A stretch of 64,000 nucleotides of DNA from Verrucomicrobiota bacterium (lineage in GTDB: Bacteria > Verrucomicrobiota > Verrucomicrobiia > Verrucomicrobiales > Akkermansiaceae): the NCBI GenBank assembly GCA_017301995.1, contig JAFLEH010000006.1, forward strand, positions 186,001-250,000. Reading direction: 5' to 3'. The first letter of the stretch is position 1. The number at the start of each line of letters is the position of its first letter. The position numbers and the translations under genes were made by a program. The notes beneath the pieces are model-generated. The model searched no databases, was not told the DNA's origin, and was given only the letters and a program-made list of their open reading frames with translations. Below are positions 17,855 to 26,383 of the stretch, one piece after another.

Positions 17855-18571
17855 ATGAAACTGGTGAAATTGCTAGCCAATCTCGGGTATGGCTCCCGCA
17901 AGGAGGTCCAGCGGCTGATCCGGTCCGGCGCGGTGACCGACGACACCGGGCGGCCGCTTTCGGAAAGCGAGGTGCCCGCGCATGATCGGATCCGGTTCCG
18001 CGGCGAGGAACTCGATCCTCCATCGCCGCTGGTTCTGATGCTCAACAAACCCTGCGGCTACACTTGCGGCACCGACGATCCGGGCGCGGTGATCTACGAT
18101 CTTCTGCCGGAACGTTTCGGCCAGCGGAATCCGGCGCTCAGCCCGGTGGGACGGCTCGACAAAGACACCAGCGGCCTGCTGCTGATGACCGATGACGGGC
18201 AGTTGCTGCACCGGATCATCCATCCGAAGTCCGGCTGTTTGAAAGTCTATCACGCGACGCTCGATCGTCCGCTGGAGGGGCACGAGGGACCGTTGTTCGC
18301 GTCGGGCGAACTGGTGCTGCGCAATGAAACCAAGCCGCTCCTGCCCGCGCGGTTGGAAGTGGTCGGGGAAAAAGAGGCGCGGGTGATTCTGCACGAGGGA
18401 CGCTATCATCAGGTGCGCCGGATGTTCGCCGCCGCGGGCAATCATGTGCTCGACCTGCGGCGCGTGGCAATCGGCGGGTTGGCGTTGCCTGACGACCTGC
18501 CGGAGGGGGAATGGAGGATTCTGACAAACGAGGAAACCGCGGCGGTGTTCGCGGGCAAAAACACGGACTGA
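17855..18571 (+). CDS. rsuA: 16S rRNA pseudouridine synthase, RsuA/RluB family
   Basis: 238 aa. An S4 RNA-binding domain occupies residues ~1-50 ('LVKLLANLGYGSRKEVQRLI'). The catalytic domain has 'PVGRLDKDTSGLLL' with the nucleophilic Asp at residue 102, and 'LHEGRYHQVRRMF' near 190. RsuA makes pseudouridine 516 in 16S rRNA; RluB/E/F relatives act on 23S, so the exact target is inferred. Unusually for this window the ATG is preceded by a strong Shine-Dalgarno (AGGGGGG, about 8 nt upstream) after an AT-richer leader. A TPMT-like gene follows 9 nt after the stop and is probably co-transcribed. Confidence 0.9.
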   Translation: MKLVKLLANLGYGSRKEVQRLIRSGAVTDDTGRPLSESEVPAHDRIRFRGEELDPPSPLVLMLNKPCGYTCGTDDPGAVIYDLLPERFGQRNPALSPVGRLDKDTSGLLLMTDDGQLLHRIIHPKSGCLKVYHATLDRPLEGHEGPLFASGELVLRNETKPLLPARLEVVGEKEARVILHEGRYHQVRRMFAAAGNHVLDLRRVAIGGLALPDDLPEGEWRILTNEETAAVFAGKNTD

Positions 18572-18580
18572 AAAACATAT

Positions 18581-19183
18581 ATGCGCGATTGGGAACAATG
18601 CTATCGGGATGGCAACACGCCGTGGGACAAGGGCGGTTCGGCTCCGCCGCTGGCGGAACTTTGCGAACGCCACGGGATCGCATTGTGGGGCGGCGGCCCG
18701 GTGCTGGTGCCGGGATGCGGCATGGGTCACGACGTCCGCGAGATTGCGGCGATGGGGCTGGACGTCGTGGGGGTGGATCTCGCACCCACCGCCGTGGCTG
18801 TGGCCGCGGGAATGCCGGCCGCAGGATCGGAACGCTACGAAGCCGGAGATTTTCTCGATCCGCAGTGGCGGCAGGGCAGGACGTTTTCCGCGATCTGGGA
18901 GCACACCTGTTTCTGCGCGATCGATCCCGCCCTGCGGCAGCGCTACGCCGAGGCCGCGGCGGGATTGTTAGGCGAGGGAGGGATTTTCGCCGGAGTGTTC
19001 TATCTGGACCCGCACAAGCCCGGCGAGAGTCAGGAAGGTCCGCCATTCGGCGTGACGGCCGACGAATTGGACGAGCTGTTCCGCCCGTGGTTCGACCGGG
19101 TGGACGGCTGGGTTCCCACCACCGCCTACCCCGGCCGCGAAGGCCGCGAATGGCTCGCGGTTTTCAAAAGGCGGGCCGGCTGA
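18581..19183 (+). CDS. Thiopurine S-methyltransferase (TPMT)-family methyltransferase
   Basis: 200 aa. 'WEQCYRDGNTPWDKGG' at the N-terminus and 'VLVPGCGMGHDVREIA...VVGVDLAPTAV' for SAM binding are diagnostic of the TPMT family, as is 'IWEHTCFCAIDP' near residue 105. Bacterial members methylate thiols or metalloids such as selenium and tellurium species, or iodide; the actual substrate cannot be read from sequence. It begins 9 nt after the RsuA-like gene with no Shine-Dalgarno of its own, so translation is probably coupled to it. Confidence 0.88.
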   Translation: MRDWEQCYRDGNTPWDKGGSAPPLAELCERHGIALWGGGPVLVPGCGMGHDVREIAAMGLDVVGVDLAPTAVAVAAGMPAAGSERYEAGDFLDPQWRQGRTFSAIWEHTCFCAIDPALRQRYAEAAAGLLGEGGIFAGVFYLDPHKPGESQEGPPFGVTADELDELFRPWFDRVDGWVPTTAYPGREGREWLAVFKRRAG

Positions 19184-19220
19184 TCGCGGTCCGCGGCCGC
19201 GATATTCCTTGATTCCACGC

Positions 19221-19250
19221 TTTACGCTGGGGGTGGGGACTTGGTAAAAC
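19221..19250 (+). promoter_or_regulatory. Predicted promoter of lysA
   Basis: TTTACG (19221-19226), an 18-nt spacer and TAAAAC (19245-19250), with the ATG 9 nt further on. The same TAAAAC box is used before the sulfatase-like gene. A leader of 0-4 nt is predicted. Confidence 0.5.
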
Positions 19251-19259
19251 CCCCGCGCG

Positions 19260-20549
19260 ATGCATGGATTTTCCTATAAAAACGGCAGTCTTCACTGTGA
19301 AAACGTCGATCTGAACGAACTTGCGGCCCAGTATGGGACTCCGCTGTATGTGTATTCCGGCGGCACGATTCTGGACCATTTCACGCGGTTGGATCAGGCG
19401 CTGGCGGGGATCGACCACGAGGTTGCCTACGCGGTGAAGGCCAACTCCAATCTCTCGGTGCTGCGGTTGCTGGCAACCCAGGGCGCCGGGTTTGACATCG
19501 TGTCCGGCGGCGAGTTGTTCCGGGTGATCCGCGCGGGCGGCGATCCGGGGCATTGTACCTTCGCGGGCGTGGGAAAAACGCGGGATGAAATCGTCTATGC
19601 GCTGGAACAGGGGATCTACTCGTTCAACGTGGAGAGCGAGGCGGAACTCCGATATATCAATCAGGTTGCCGGTGAACTCGAGGTGATCGCGCCGGTGGCG
19701 GTGCGGGTGAATCCGAACGTGGATGCCAAAACGCACAAATATATTTCCACGGGAAAATCCGAGAATAAATTCGGCGTGGATTTCGAGAAGATCGAGGACC
19801 TTTACGCCCGTGCGGCGGCGGAGCTTCCCAACATCCGCCTGCGCGGGTTGCAGATGCACATCGGGTCGCAGCTCACGTCGGTTGCGCCGTTCATCGAGGC
19901 GGTGGAAAAGGTGCGCCCGCTGGTGGAGCGGCTCAAGGAACGGCACGGGATCGAGTTCTGGTCGATCGGCGGCGGGATCGGGATCGTCTATCAGAATTCG
20001 CTCGAATCCGGTGATCCGGCATGGTGGAATGACCGCTTGCCGGAGGATCTGCCGCTGACCATCGAGCGCTACGGCAAGGAACTCGTGCCCCGTCTATCAG
20101 GACTGGGGCTGAAGATCGTGCTGGAGCCCGGCCGCTACATCGTGGGCAACGCCGGGGTGCTGCTCACCCGCTGCCTCTACGAGAAAAAGGGAGCTGCCAA
20201 GACGTTCAAGATCGTGGATGCGGGAATGAACGATCTGATCCGGCCCGCGCTCTACGAGGGGCATCACGAAATCGTGCCGCTCAACGAACCCGCCGCGGGA
20301 ACGCCGGTGACGGCCGATGTGGTGGGACCGATCTGCGAGAGCGGCGATTTTTTCTGTCAGAACCGCGAAATGGCGGATTTCCAACCGGGCGAAGCGGTCG
20401 CGCTGATGTCGGCCGGGGCCTATGGCTTCACGATGGCGTCCAACTACAACTCGCGGCCGCTGCCGGCGGAGGTGCTGGTGGAGGGCGACACCGCCACGGT
20501 GGTTAGAAAACGCCAGACGCTGGAAGACATCATCGCGGGCGAGTTGTGA
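19260..20549 (+). CDS. lysA: Diaminopimelate decarboxylase
   Basis: Last step of lysine synthesis: decarboxylates meso-2,6-diaminopimelate to L-lysine with PLP. 429 aa, usual length. The PLP-binding lysine is K60 in 'VAYAVKANSN'; 'FDIVSGGELFR', 'LQMHIGSQL', 'WSIGGGIG', 'LEPGRYIV' and 'CESGDFF' (substrate and dimer-interface Cys) follow in the expected order. No Shine-Dalgarno; a predicted promoter sits directly before the ATG. The stop overlaps the start of an EamA-type transporter by 4 nt, so the two are translationally coupled, which hints that the transporter may export an amino acid. Confidence 0.97.
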   Translation: MHGFSYKNGSLHCENVDLNELAAQYGTPLYVYSGGTILDHFTRLDQALAGIDHEVAYAVKANSNLSVLRLLATQGAGFDIVSGGELFRVIRAGGDPGHCTFAGVGKTRDEIVYALEQGIYSFNVESEAELRYINQVAGELEVIAPVAVRVNPNVDAKTHKYISTGKSENKFGVDFEKIEDLYARAAAELPNIRLRGLQMHIGSQLTSVAPFIEAVEKVRPLVERLKERHGIEFWSIGGGIGIVYQNSLESGDPAWWNDRLPEDLPLTIERYGKELVPRLSGLGLKIVLEPGRYIVGNAGVLLTRCLYEKKGAAKTFKIVDAGMNDLIRPALYEGHHEIVPLNEPAAGTPVTADVVGPICESGDFFCQNREMADFQPGEAVALMSAGAYGFTMASNYNSRPLPAEVLVEGDTATVVRKRQTLEDIIAGEL

Positions 20550-21454
20550 GCGCGCGCCCCCCTGCCGGGCGGTATTTGCAGCTCCACCTGCTGGTGGCGC
20601 TGCTGGCCACGACCGCGATTCTCGGCAAGCTGATTTCCTTGTCGGCGCCCGCGCTGGTGGCTTGGCGGACAGCGCTGGCGGCTCCGTGCGGGCTGCTGTT
20701 GGCGGGATGGCTGTTCCGCCGACGGGTGTTGCCGCCTCCGGCGCAACTGCTGAAAGTGTTGGGTGTGGGATGCATCGTGGGCGTCCATTGGATGTGCTTT
20801 TTCGGAGCGATCAAGCTATCCAACATTTCCATCTGCCTCGCCGGGATGGCGACGGTATCGTTTTTCACCGCGTTCACCGAGCCGCTGATGGAGCGCCGCC
20901 GGGTGAGGCCGCTGGAGGTGCTGCTGGGGATGTTGGTTTTGTTGGGAATCCTGCTGATCGCCGGATTCGAGCGGGGTCGCCTGGCCGGACTGGCGGTTGC
21001 GTTGTTAGGTGCGTTTCTGGCGGCGGTGTTTCCGGTTTTCAACCAGCATCTGGTCCGCCGCGAGGGAATGGATCCGCTGGTGATGGTGGGATGGGAAATG
21101 GTCGGCGCCTGGCTCGTGACAATGGCCCTGCTGCCGGTGTTCGACGGTCCGGGCGCCTACGCCGGAATGCTCGCGTGGCAGGGATTGGACTGGCTGTGGC
21201 TGCTATTGTTAGCCTGGGTTTGTACGGTGTTCGCCCACGCGTTCCACATCCACCTGCTGCGGCATCTGAGCGCCTACACGGGAAACCTGGCGATGAACTT
21301 CGAGCCGGTCTATGGAATCATGGCGGCGGCGCTGCTGTTTGGGGAACACCACGTGCTGCACCCGGGGTTTTATGCCGGGGCTTCCGCCATTCTGGCGGCG
21401 AATATCCTGCACCCGCTCATTCTCGGGTGGCTTGCCAGAAGGCAGCGACTTTGA
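20546..21454 (+). CDS. EamA/DMT superfamily transporter
   Basis: 302 aa with about ten hydrophobic helices arranged as two EamA repeats; typical landmarks are 'ALVAWRTALAAPCGLL', 'GVHWMCFFGAIKLS' and 'NLAMNFEPVYGIMAAALLFGE'. EamA proteins mostly export metabolites, often amino acids. The GTG start shares GTGA with the lysA stop codon, so it is the second gene of a lysA operon; export of lysine or a related compound is an inference from this coupling. After its stop there is a 365-nt gap containing a dispersed repeat. Confidence 0.85.
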   Translation: MSARPPAGRYLQLHLLVALLATTAILGKLISLSAPALVAWRTALAAPCGLLLAGWLFRRRVLPPPAQLLKVLGVGCIVGVHWMCFFGAIKLSNISICLAGMATVSFFTAFTEPLMERRRVRPLEVLLGMLVLLGILLIAGFERGRLAGLAVALLGAFLAAVFPVFNQHLVRREGMDPLVMVGWEMVGAWLVTMALLPVFDGPGAYAGMLAWQGLDWLWLLLLAWVCTVFAHAFHIHLLRHLSAYTGNLAMNFEPVYGIMAAALLFGEHHVLHPGFYAGASAILAANILHPLILGWLARRQRL

Positions 21455-21493
21455 GGTCGGGGGAGTACGGTCAGCGAGCTAACGGATGTTGGG

Positions 21494-21690
21494 GAACACT
21501 CAATCCGAAATTCGAAGTTCAAGGTGGTTTGGAAACTTGGTTTACCGCTGAAGCGCTGAGAACCGCTGAGTACGCTGAGTGTTCTTTGATCGGAAAGCCA
21601 ACATCGGAAGATGAATCCTATTCCGTCTGATTTTTTTAGTCTCCATTTCAGCGGCTTCAGCGATACTCAGCGGTTGATCCCGCTTTCCGG
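21494..21690. repeat. Dispersed non-coding repeat, 21.5-kb copy
   Basis: The 365-nt gap between the EamA gene and the POT gene holds no coding region I can support. It contains repeated words such as CGCTGAG and TTCAGCGG. Its stretch 21544-21609, read on the minus strand, matches 40591-40655 closely (both contain TTGGCTTTCCGATCAAA), and GCGGTTGATCCCGCT is also shared with 40548-40562. Confidence 0.75.
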
Positions 21691-21819
21691 CGGGCCCCCT
21701 TCGGCGCTGCCGCTTCGCGCCAGTCTATCTCGCGTCCGCTCGGTTCAGTGGTCAGTAGGGTCATCCTTTCCTTCCGAAGGCAGGCCCAAAGAGGTCCGGC
21801 GTGGGGCGATCCAGTCACG

Positions 21820-23355
21820 TCAGGCGTTCATGTCGCTCCATTTGCGGGCCATGCGGCCGAAGATGAAGAGGGCGATGGCGGCGACGATGCCGATGGCGGC
21901 GAAGGGCAGCCAGATGACGTGCGGGTGATAGGTGTGCCAGAGCAACTGGGTGGCGGCCACCGGGTCGAGGCCGGAGAACTCCTGCAGGCGGGCCATCGCT
22001 TCGGTGCGCGGGATGCCGAGGGTGGATTCGAGGCTGGCCATGTTGCCATCCCAGGATTTGGTCTGGCCCATCGGGGTGTACTCGGCGATGTAGCGCAGGG
22101 CGAGGTTGGCCTTCTCGCCGAACCGCTGATAGACGGTGCCGGCCAGCCAGGATCCTAGAAACACGCCGATGCCTACCGGGATGTTCACATAACCCAGATA
22201 GAGTCCCTTCTTTCCGGGTGGCGCAATCAGCGCCAGGTATTCGCTTTTCTTGGGACCGGTCATCATTTCGCCGAGGGAGAACCCGAGCACGCCCAGCACG
22301 AGAATCCACGCGCTCTGCGTCCAACCGGCGACCAGCAGGCCCACGATGGCCATGCACATGCCGATCAGCATGGCCGACAGCGTGCGCATGCGGCGGGTGA
22401 GCCACGACATGCCCACCACGCCGATGATGATGAAAAACGCGTTGAAGCTGAGCAACACGTTCTGCGGGACCATCGGCCCGCGCGGGGTTTGTTCGATGAC
22501 CGATTGTCGGATACCCGCCGGAAGCCACCCGAGCGAGCGCGCCATCGGGCCGCTATCCACCCAGTCGGCGATGAAATTCGGCTGCAGGTCCCACAGTTGG
22601 AACATCATCAGCCAGAAGCACGACATGATGGCGATGAACGCGAGCAGGCGGGGTTCGGCGATGTTGGTTAGGGTGCGCCACAGGACCGCGCCGATCCCCT
22701 CGGTCTTCGACGCGCCGGATGGCACGTCCTTGAAGGTGAGCAGCAGCAGCAGATTGAGCGAGCTGAACGCGGCCGAGGCGATGAACAGATTGCGCCAGGC
22801 TTCCGGGGAATTGGCGGGCGCGCCGAACCAGCCCTTCAGCAGGAACAGCGAGGGCAGGAAATGGCCGACAAATGCTCCGACATTCACCACCCAGTAGAAG
22901 ACGCCCCATCCGACCGACGAGTTCTCCTTGGTCAACTGGTGCGCGAGCGATCCCTGGATGCCCGGTTTGAAAAACGCGGTACCGGTGGCCAGAACCAGAA
23001 TGGCGGTTAGAAACGACCAGTAGTTGCTTACGCCGGGCACATCCCGCATGAACGCGATGCACAGATATCCGGCGATAATCGTGAACACGGAGAACGCCAT
23101 CGTCCGCTTGTAGCCGAAGCGGTCGGCAAGGCCGCCGGTGACGATCGGCAGGAACGATTGCACGATGGCCCACCAGGCGTAGATCGTGCCCTTGTCGGTG
23201 GCGGACAGGTGCAGGCCGCCGGGGTTGTCGGCCTGCATGATGTAGATGGGGGCCATCACCCGCAGGTTGTAGAAGGCGAGGCGTTCCCACATCTCGATGA
23301 TGTTGAGCGTCCAGAAGGTGCGGCCGAGTTTGGGCTTGGCGGTGGGGTCGGTCAT
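21820..23355 (-). CDS. POT/PTR family proton-dependent oligopeptide transporter (MFS)
   Basis: 511 aa, about 12 membrane helices. Start at ATG 23355 ('MTDPTAKPKLGRTFW'); the frame stays open further upstream only because of overlap with rlmN. POT features: 'EMWERLAFYNLR' (the ExxER-type motif of helix 1), 'GGLADRFGYKRTM', 'FFKPGIQGSLAHQL' and 'GEMMTGPKKSEYLA'. It imports di- and tripeptides with protons. It overlaps the rlmN stop by 4 nt (ATGA), making metX-rlmN-POT one operon. Confidence 0.9.
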   Translation of the reverse strand: MTDPTAKPKLGRTFWTLNIIEMWERLAFYNLRVMAPIYIMQADNPGGLHLSATDKGTIYAWWAIVQSFLPIVTGGLADRFGYKRTMAFSVFTIIAGYLCIAFMRDVPGVSNYWSFLTAILVLATGTAFFKPGIQGSLAHQLTKENSSVGWGVFYWVVNVGAFVGHFLPSLFLLKGWFGAPANSPEAWRNLFIASAAFSSLNLLLLLTFKDVPSGASKTEGIGAVLWRTLTNIAEPRLLAFIAIMSCFWLMMFQLWDLQPNFIADWVDSGPMARSLGWLPAGIRQSVIEQTPRGPMVPQNVLLSFNAFFIIIGVVGMSWLTRRMRTLSAMLIGMCMAIVGLLVAGWTQSAWILVLGVLGFSLGEMMTGPKKSEYLALIAPPGKKGLYLGYVNIPVGIGVFLGSWLAGTVYQRFGEKANLALRYIAEYTPMGQTKSWDGNMASLESTLGIPRTEAMARLQEFSGLDPVAATQLLWHTYHPHVIWLPFAAIGIVAAIALFIFGRMARKWSDMNA

Positions 23356-24458
23356 GCTGGGTTTGTGGGTTGGATCGGTGGCACGATGCCCTCGGCGGTT
23401 TCCTGTTTCAGCCGGAGTTGGCCGCATGCGGCGTCGATGTCGTGGCCTTTCTCGAAGCGCAGGGTGGCGGTGACGCCGGCTTGTTGGAGCGTGTCGCGGA
23501 ACGCGTGGCAGCGTTCTTCCGGCGGGCGTTGCCAATCGAGACCGGCCACCGTGTTGTAGGGAATGAGGTTGACCTTGGCGCGCAGGTGGCGGGCGTGGCG
23601 GGCGAGGATGGCGGCCTGCTCGCGCGAGTCGTTGATCCCGTCTATCAGAATGTATTCGAGCGTGAGCTTCTGGTTCTTGCGGGAGTTCCAGTAATCGAGC
23701 GCCGCGAACAACTCCGCGAGCGGCCACTTGCGGTTGACCGGCATGATTTTCTCGCGGACGTCGTCGGTGGCTCCGTGAAGCGAAATCGCGAGGCGGATCT
23801 GGCGCGGGTGTTCGGCCAGTTGGCGGATCTGCGGGACCAGGCCCGAGGTGGAGACGGTTAGGTGCCGGGCTCCCAGATGGAGGGTTTCCGGCGAGGTGAT
23901 GAGTTCGATGGCGTCCAACAACTCCGGCAGGTTGGCCAGCGGTTCGCCCATGCCCATGAAGACCAGATTGTCCACGCGCTCGCCGGAGAGCTTTTCCGCG
24001 GCGAGGATCTGGCCGGTGATCTCCGCGGCGGTTAGGTTGCGGGTGAAGCCGGCGAGGCCGGACGCGCAGAATTTGCACCCGTAGGCGCAGCCGACCTGCG
24101 AGGAAACGCAGAGCGTGTGGCGGTCCGCCGGTTCGCCATAAAGCGCGGGGTTGGCGGGAATGAGCACGCTTTCCACATAGCGTCCGTCGTGGAGCCGGAA
24201 GAGAAACTTGCGGGTGGTGTCCGCCGATCCCTGGGTTTGGGCGTGGGCGAGGGGAGTCAGGCGGAACTTCTCCGCCAGCGCGGCGCGCAGGGCGGCCGGG
24301 AGGTTGGTCATTTCATCGAACGACCCCGCCTTCTTTTTCCAGACCCAATCGAGGATCTGTTTGGCGCGGAACGCCGGTTGGCCGGTTTCCGCGAGCCATG
24401 CCGCGATGGCGGCGGGCGGCAGTCCGGTGAGGGCGGGCGGTGGCGGTTCTGCGGTCAC
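23352..24458 (-). CDS. rlmN: Dual-specificity 23S rRNA/tRNA adenine-C2 methyltransferase
   Basis: 368 aa radical-SAM enzyme that methylates A2503 of 23S rRNA and A37 of some tRNAs. The iron-sulfur cluster motif CxxxCxxC is C124, C128, C131 in 'GCAYGCKFCASG'; 'VFMGMGEPLAN', 'VSTSGLVP', 'LAISLHGATD' and 'EYILIDGIND' follow, as expected for RlmN. The methyl-carrying Cys lies in 'DIDAACGQL' near the C-terminus. The start is GTG, 13 nt after metX. The gene downstream overlaps its stop by 4 nt. Confidence 0.95.
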   Translation of the reverse strand: MTAEPPPPALTGLPPAAIAAWLAETGQPAFRAKQILDWVWKKKAGSFDEMTNLPAALRAALAEKFRLTPLAHAQTQGSADTTRKFLFRLHDGRYVESVLIPANPALYGEPADRHTLCVSSQVGCAYGCKFCASGLAGFTRNLTAAEITGQILAAEKLSGERVDNLVFMGMGEPLANLPELLDAIELITSPETLHLGARHLTVSTSGLVPQIRQLAEHPRQIRLAISLHGATDDVREKIMPVNRKWPLAELFAALDYWNSRKNQKLTLEYILIDGINDSREQAAILARHARHLRAKVNLIPYNTVAGLDWQRPPEERCHAFRDTLQQAGVTATLRFEKGHDIDAACGQLRLKQETAEGIVPPIQPTNPA

Positions 24459-24471
24459 GGTTGGCGGCGGA

Positions 24472-25623
24472 TCACCGGGCTAACAACCAGGCGATGTGCG
24501 GGGTGTAGAGGTTCGGCTCCAACAGAAACGAATCGTGGCCCTTGTCCGAATGCACGGTGATGTGCATCGCCTCGACTCCGGCGGTCTGGAGGTGTTTGAC
24601 CAATTCGGCCTGTTCCTCCGGATAGAGACAGAAGTCGGAGTCGATGGAAAACACCAGCCATCGCTGCCCGGCGCGGTGGCAGCGGGAAAGCAGATCCTCG
24701 GGAGAATCGGCGTCGCCCTCGGCGGTGGCGTCATAGCGGGACCACATGTCAATGATCCGCAGATAGGTGTTCGCATCGAAGCGCCGGACGAACTTTTTCC
24801 CCTGGTGGAGCATGTAGCTCTGGAACTGGTCGCGCACACGATACCACGCGAGCACGTCGTCGGCCTGGATCACATCCTGGCGGGCGCGGTTTTCGATGGC
24901 ATCGAGGTGGACGAAGGTCTTGTGCGAGATCATCCGCGCCAGGGCGAGTCCGTAGAGCGGCGCCTGGCCGTCGTAGTAGTCGCCGCCGTTGAAATGCGGG
25001 TCGTTTTCGATGGCGAGGATCTGTTCGAACAGGATCAGCCGGTTGAGTACCGTGGTTTTGAATCCCGCGGCGATCGAGACCACGTTGCGGACCCGTTCCG
25101 GGTGGCGGGTGGCGAAGGTCAGGCCAACCAAGCCGCCGACCGACGGTCCGACGACCGCGTGCAGGCAGCCGATTTCCAGCGCGTCTAGCAGGCGTGCGAG
25201 CATGTCCGCCTGGTCTGAGGAGCTGACGGATGGGAATGCCGCGCCCCAGGGCTTGCCGGTGGCCGGGTTGACCGAGGTGGGGCCGGTGGTTCCGTAGCAA
25301 CCGCCGAGGTAGTTGGCGCAGAGGACGAAATACCTGTCGGTGTCGATCGCCTTGCCGGGGCCGACCATGGTATCCCACCAGCCGTCGTGGAGTTCCGGTT
25401 GCCAGAAATCCCCGACTTCCGGGAGCGATGGATTGAACCCCGCGACGTGTTGGGAGCCGGAAAGCGCGTGGAGGACGAGGATCGCGTTGGACTTGTCCGT
25501 ATTGAGTTCGCCCCACGATTCATAGGCCACGGTGATCTCCGGCAGCATCCCTCCCTCGCGCAGCCGGATGGGTGAGGCAGCGTCGCCGAGAGTGAGGAAT
25601 CGCGTGGTGGTGGTCGTGGTCAC
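24472..25623 (-). CDS. metX: Homoserine O-acetyltransferase
   Basis: 383 aa alpha/beta-hydrolase-fold enzyme that acylates homoserine for methionine synthesis. Catalytic Ser161 is in 'VVGPSVGGLVG'; the Asp is in 'SIDSDFCLYP' near 331 and the His in 'SDKGHDSFL' near 361. 'GCYGTTGPTSVNP' near residue 108-120 is the family substrate loop. Acetyl rather than succinyl specificity is the common assignment but cannot be proven by eye. The start is a GTG placed 6 nt behind a TAGGGT box, giving a leaderless mRNA prediction. First gene of the metX-rlmN-POT operon. Confidence 0.93.
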   Translation of the reverse strand: MTTTTTTRFLTLGDAASPIRLREGGMLPEITVAYESWGELNTDKSNAILVLHALSGSQHVAGFNPSLPEVGDFWQPELHDGWWDTMVGPGKAIDTDRYFVLCANYLGGCYGTTGPTSVNPATGKPWGAAFPSVSSSDQADMLARLLDALEIGCLHAVVGPSVGGLVGLTFATRHPERVRNVVSIAAGFKTTVLNRLILFEQILAIENDPHFNGGDYYDGQAPLYGLALARMISHKTFVHLDAIENRARQDVIQADDVLAWYRVRDQFQSYMLHQGKKFVRRFDANTYLRIIDMWSRYDATAEGDADSPEDLLSRCHRAGQRWLVFSIDSDFCLYPEEQAELVKHLQTAGVEAMHITVHSDKGHDSFLLEPNLYTPHIAWLLAR

Positions 25624-25629
25624 GCGCAG

Positions 25630-25658
25630 ACCCTACATGCGACCGGGCGGGGTGGCAA
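25630..25658 (-). promoter_or_regulatory. Predicted leaderless promoter of metX
   Basis: Minus strand: TTGCCA (25658-25653), 17-nt spacer, TAGGGT (25635-25630), then 6 nt to the GTG start. Its geometry is identical to the promoter of the response regulator at 37394. Confidence 0.65.
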
Positions 25659-25691
25659 GCGCGGGAATGTCGGCGGCGATGGCCTGTTAGT

Positions 25692-26219
25692 TCACTTCGC
25701 CTCGATGACCACGGCGTGTTCGTCGTAGCGGGCTTTGGCGTTGGCCTGGGTGAGGAGGTATTTGATGACGGCCGAGGCGGGGATGTTTTTCAGGTTCAGG
25801 GTGATCTTGGCGTTGGCCAATTTGTTCTGGGGATCCTGGATGATGAAATTCGGAGACAACTGGTCTTTGGTTTCCTTGAGAATCATCGTGTTGAGGCCGT
25901 CGAACGCCTCCTGTAGGGTGGCACCGTCGAATTGGACGGCGGGAATCATCACCTTGTTGAACCGATTTTCGCGGCCCTTGGCGGCCACCGTGTCCTTGTT
26001 GAGTTCCAGCTGTTTGAGGCGGTATCGGCAGTTGGCGAGTTGGGGGTTGGCCTGGAGCGCCTTGTTATAGGCCGCCATGGCCGCTTGCACGTCGCCGGCG
26101 TTTTCCGCAGCCATGCCTTTGGCGTAGTAGGCGTTGGCGAGTTCCGCCGGGTTGGGGCTTTGGGGATCCGCAACGGCAGTGGCTGCCGCGGCCAGCAGGA
26201 GGAATAGGGTTGTTCTCAT
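25692..26219 (-). CDS. Secreted TPR plus secretin/STN-like domain protein
   Basis: 175 aa from the ATG at 26219, which gives a clean signal peptide ('MRTTLFLLLAAAATAVA'); a further in-frame start 21 nt upstream would spoil it. Residues ~25-65 form one TPR-like repeat ('ELANAYYAKGMAAENAGDVQAAMAAYNKALQ'). The C-terminal ~70 residues ('VQFDGATLQEAFDGL...ITLNLKNIPASAVIKYLL...HAVVIEA') look like the short N-terminal domain found in secretins and TonB receptors. No pore domain follows, so it is a stand-alone periplasmic adaptor of unknown partner. It sits 68 nt upstream-of-start from metX with the same orientation. Confidence 0.65.
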   Translation of the reverse strand: MRTTLFLLLAAAATAVADPQSPNPAELANAYYAKGMAAENAGDVQAAMAAYNKALQANPQLANCRYRLKQLELNKDTVAAKGRENRFNKVMIPAVQFDGATLQEAFDGLNTMILKETKDQLSPNFIIQDPQNKLANAKITLNLKNIPASAVIKYLLTQANAKARYDEHAVVIEAK

Positions 26220-26383
26220 GGTGGTGTCGTTGGAGACCACTCAAAAGTGCCATCCGTCGCGGCCGATGCAACCGGAAAATCGCGGAAAACCGATGATTTC
26301 GTTAGCGTGAAACCCGGTGTGGATATGGAATGGAAACACCTTGTATGGGCTTCGTCATACCGGAGCGCCGCGGCCGGTTTGTG

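Noticed and set aside
23356..24078. Long upstream extension in frame with the POT transporter on the minus strand
   Set aside because: It is the alternative frame of rlmN, has Arg/Pro-rich composition and no similarity; the POT gene starts at 23355 with the 4-nt overlap.
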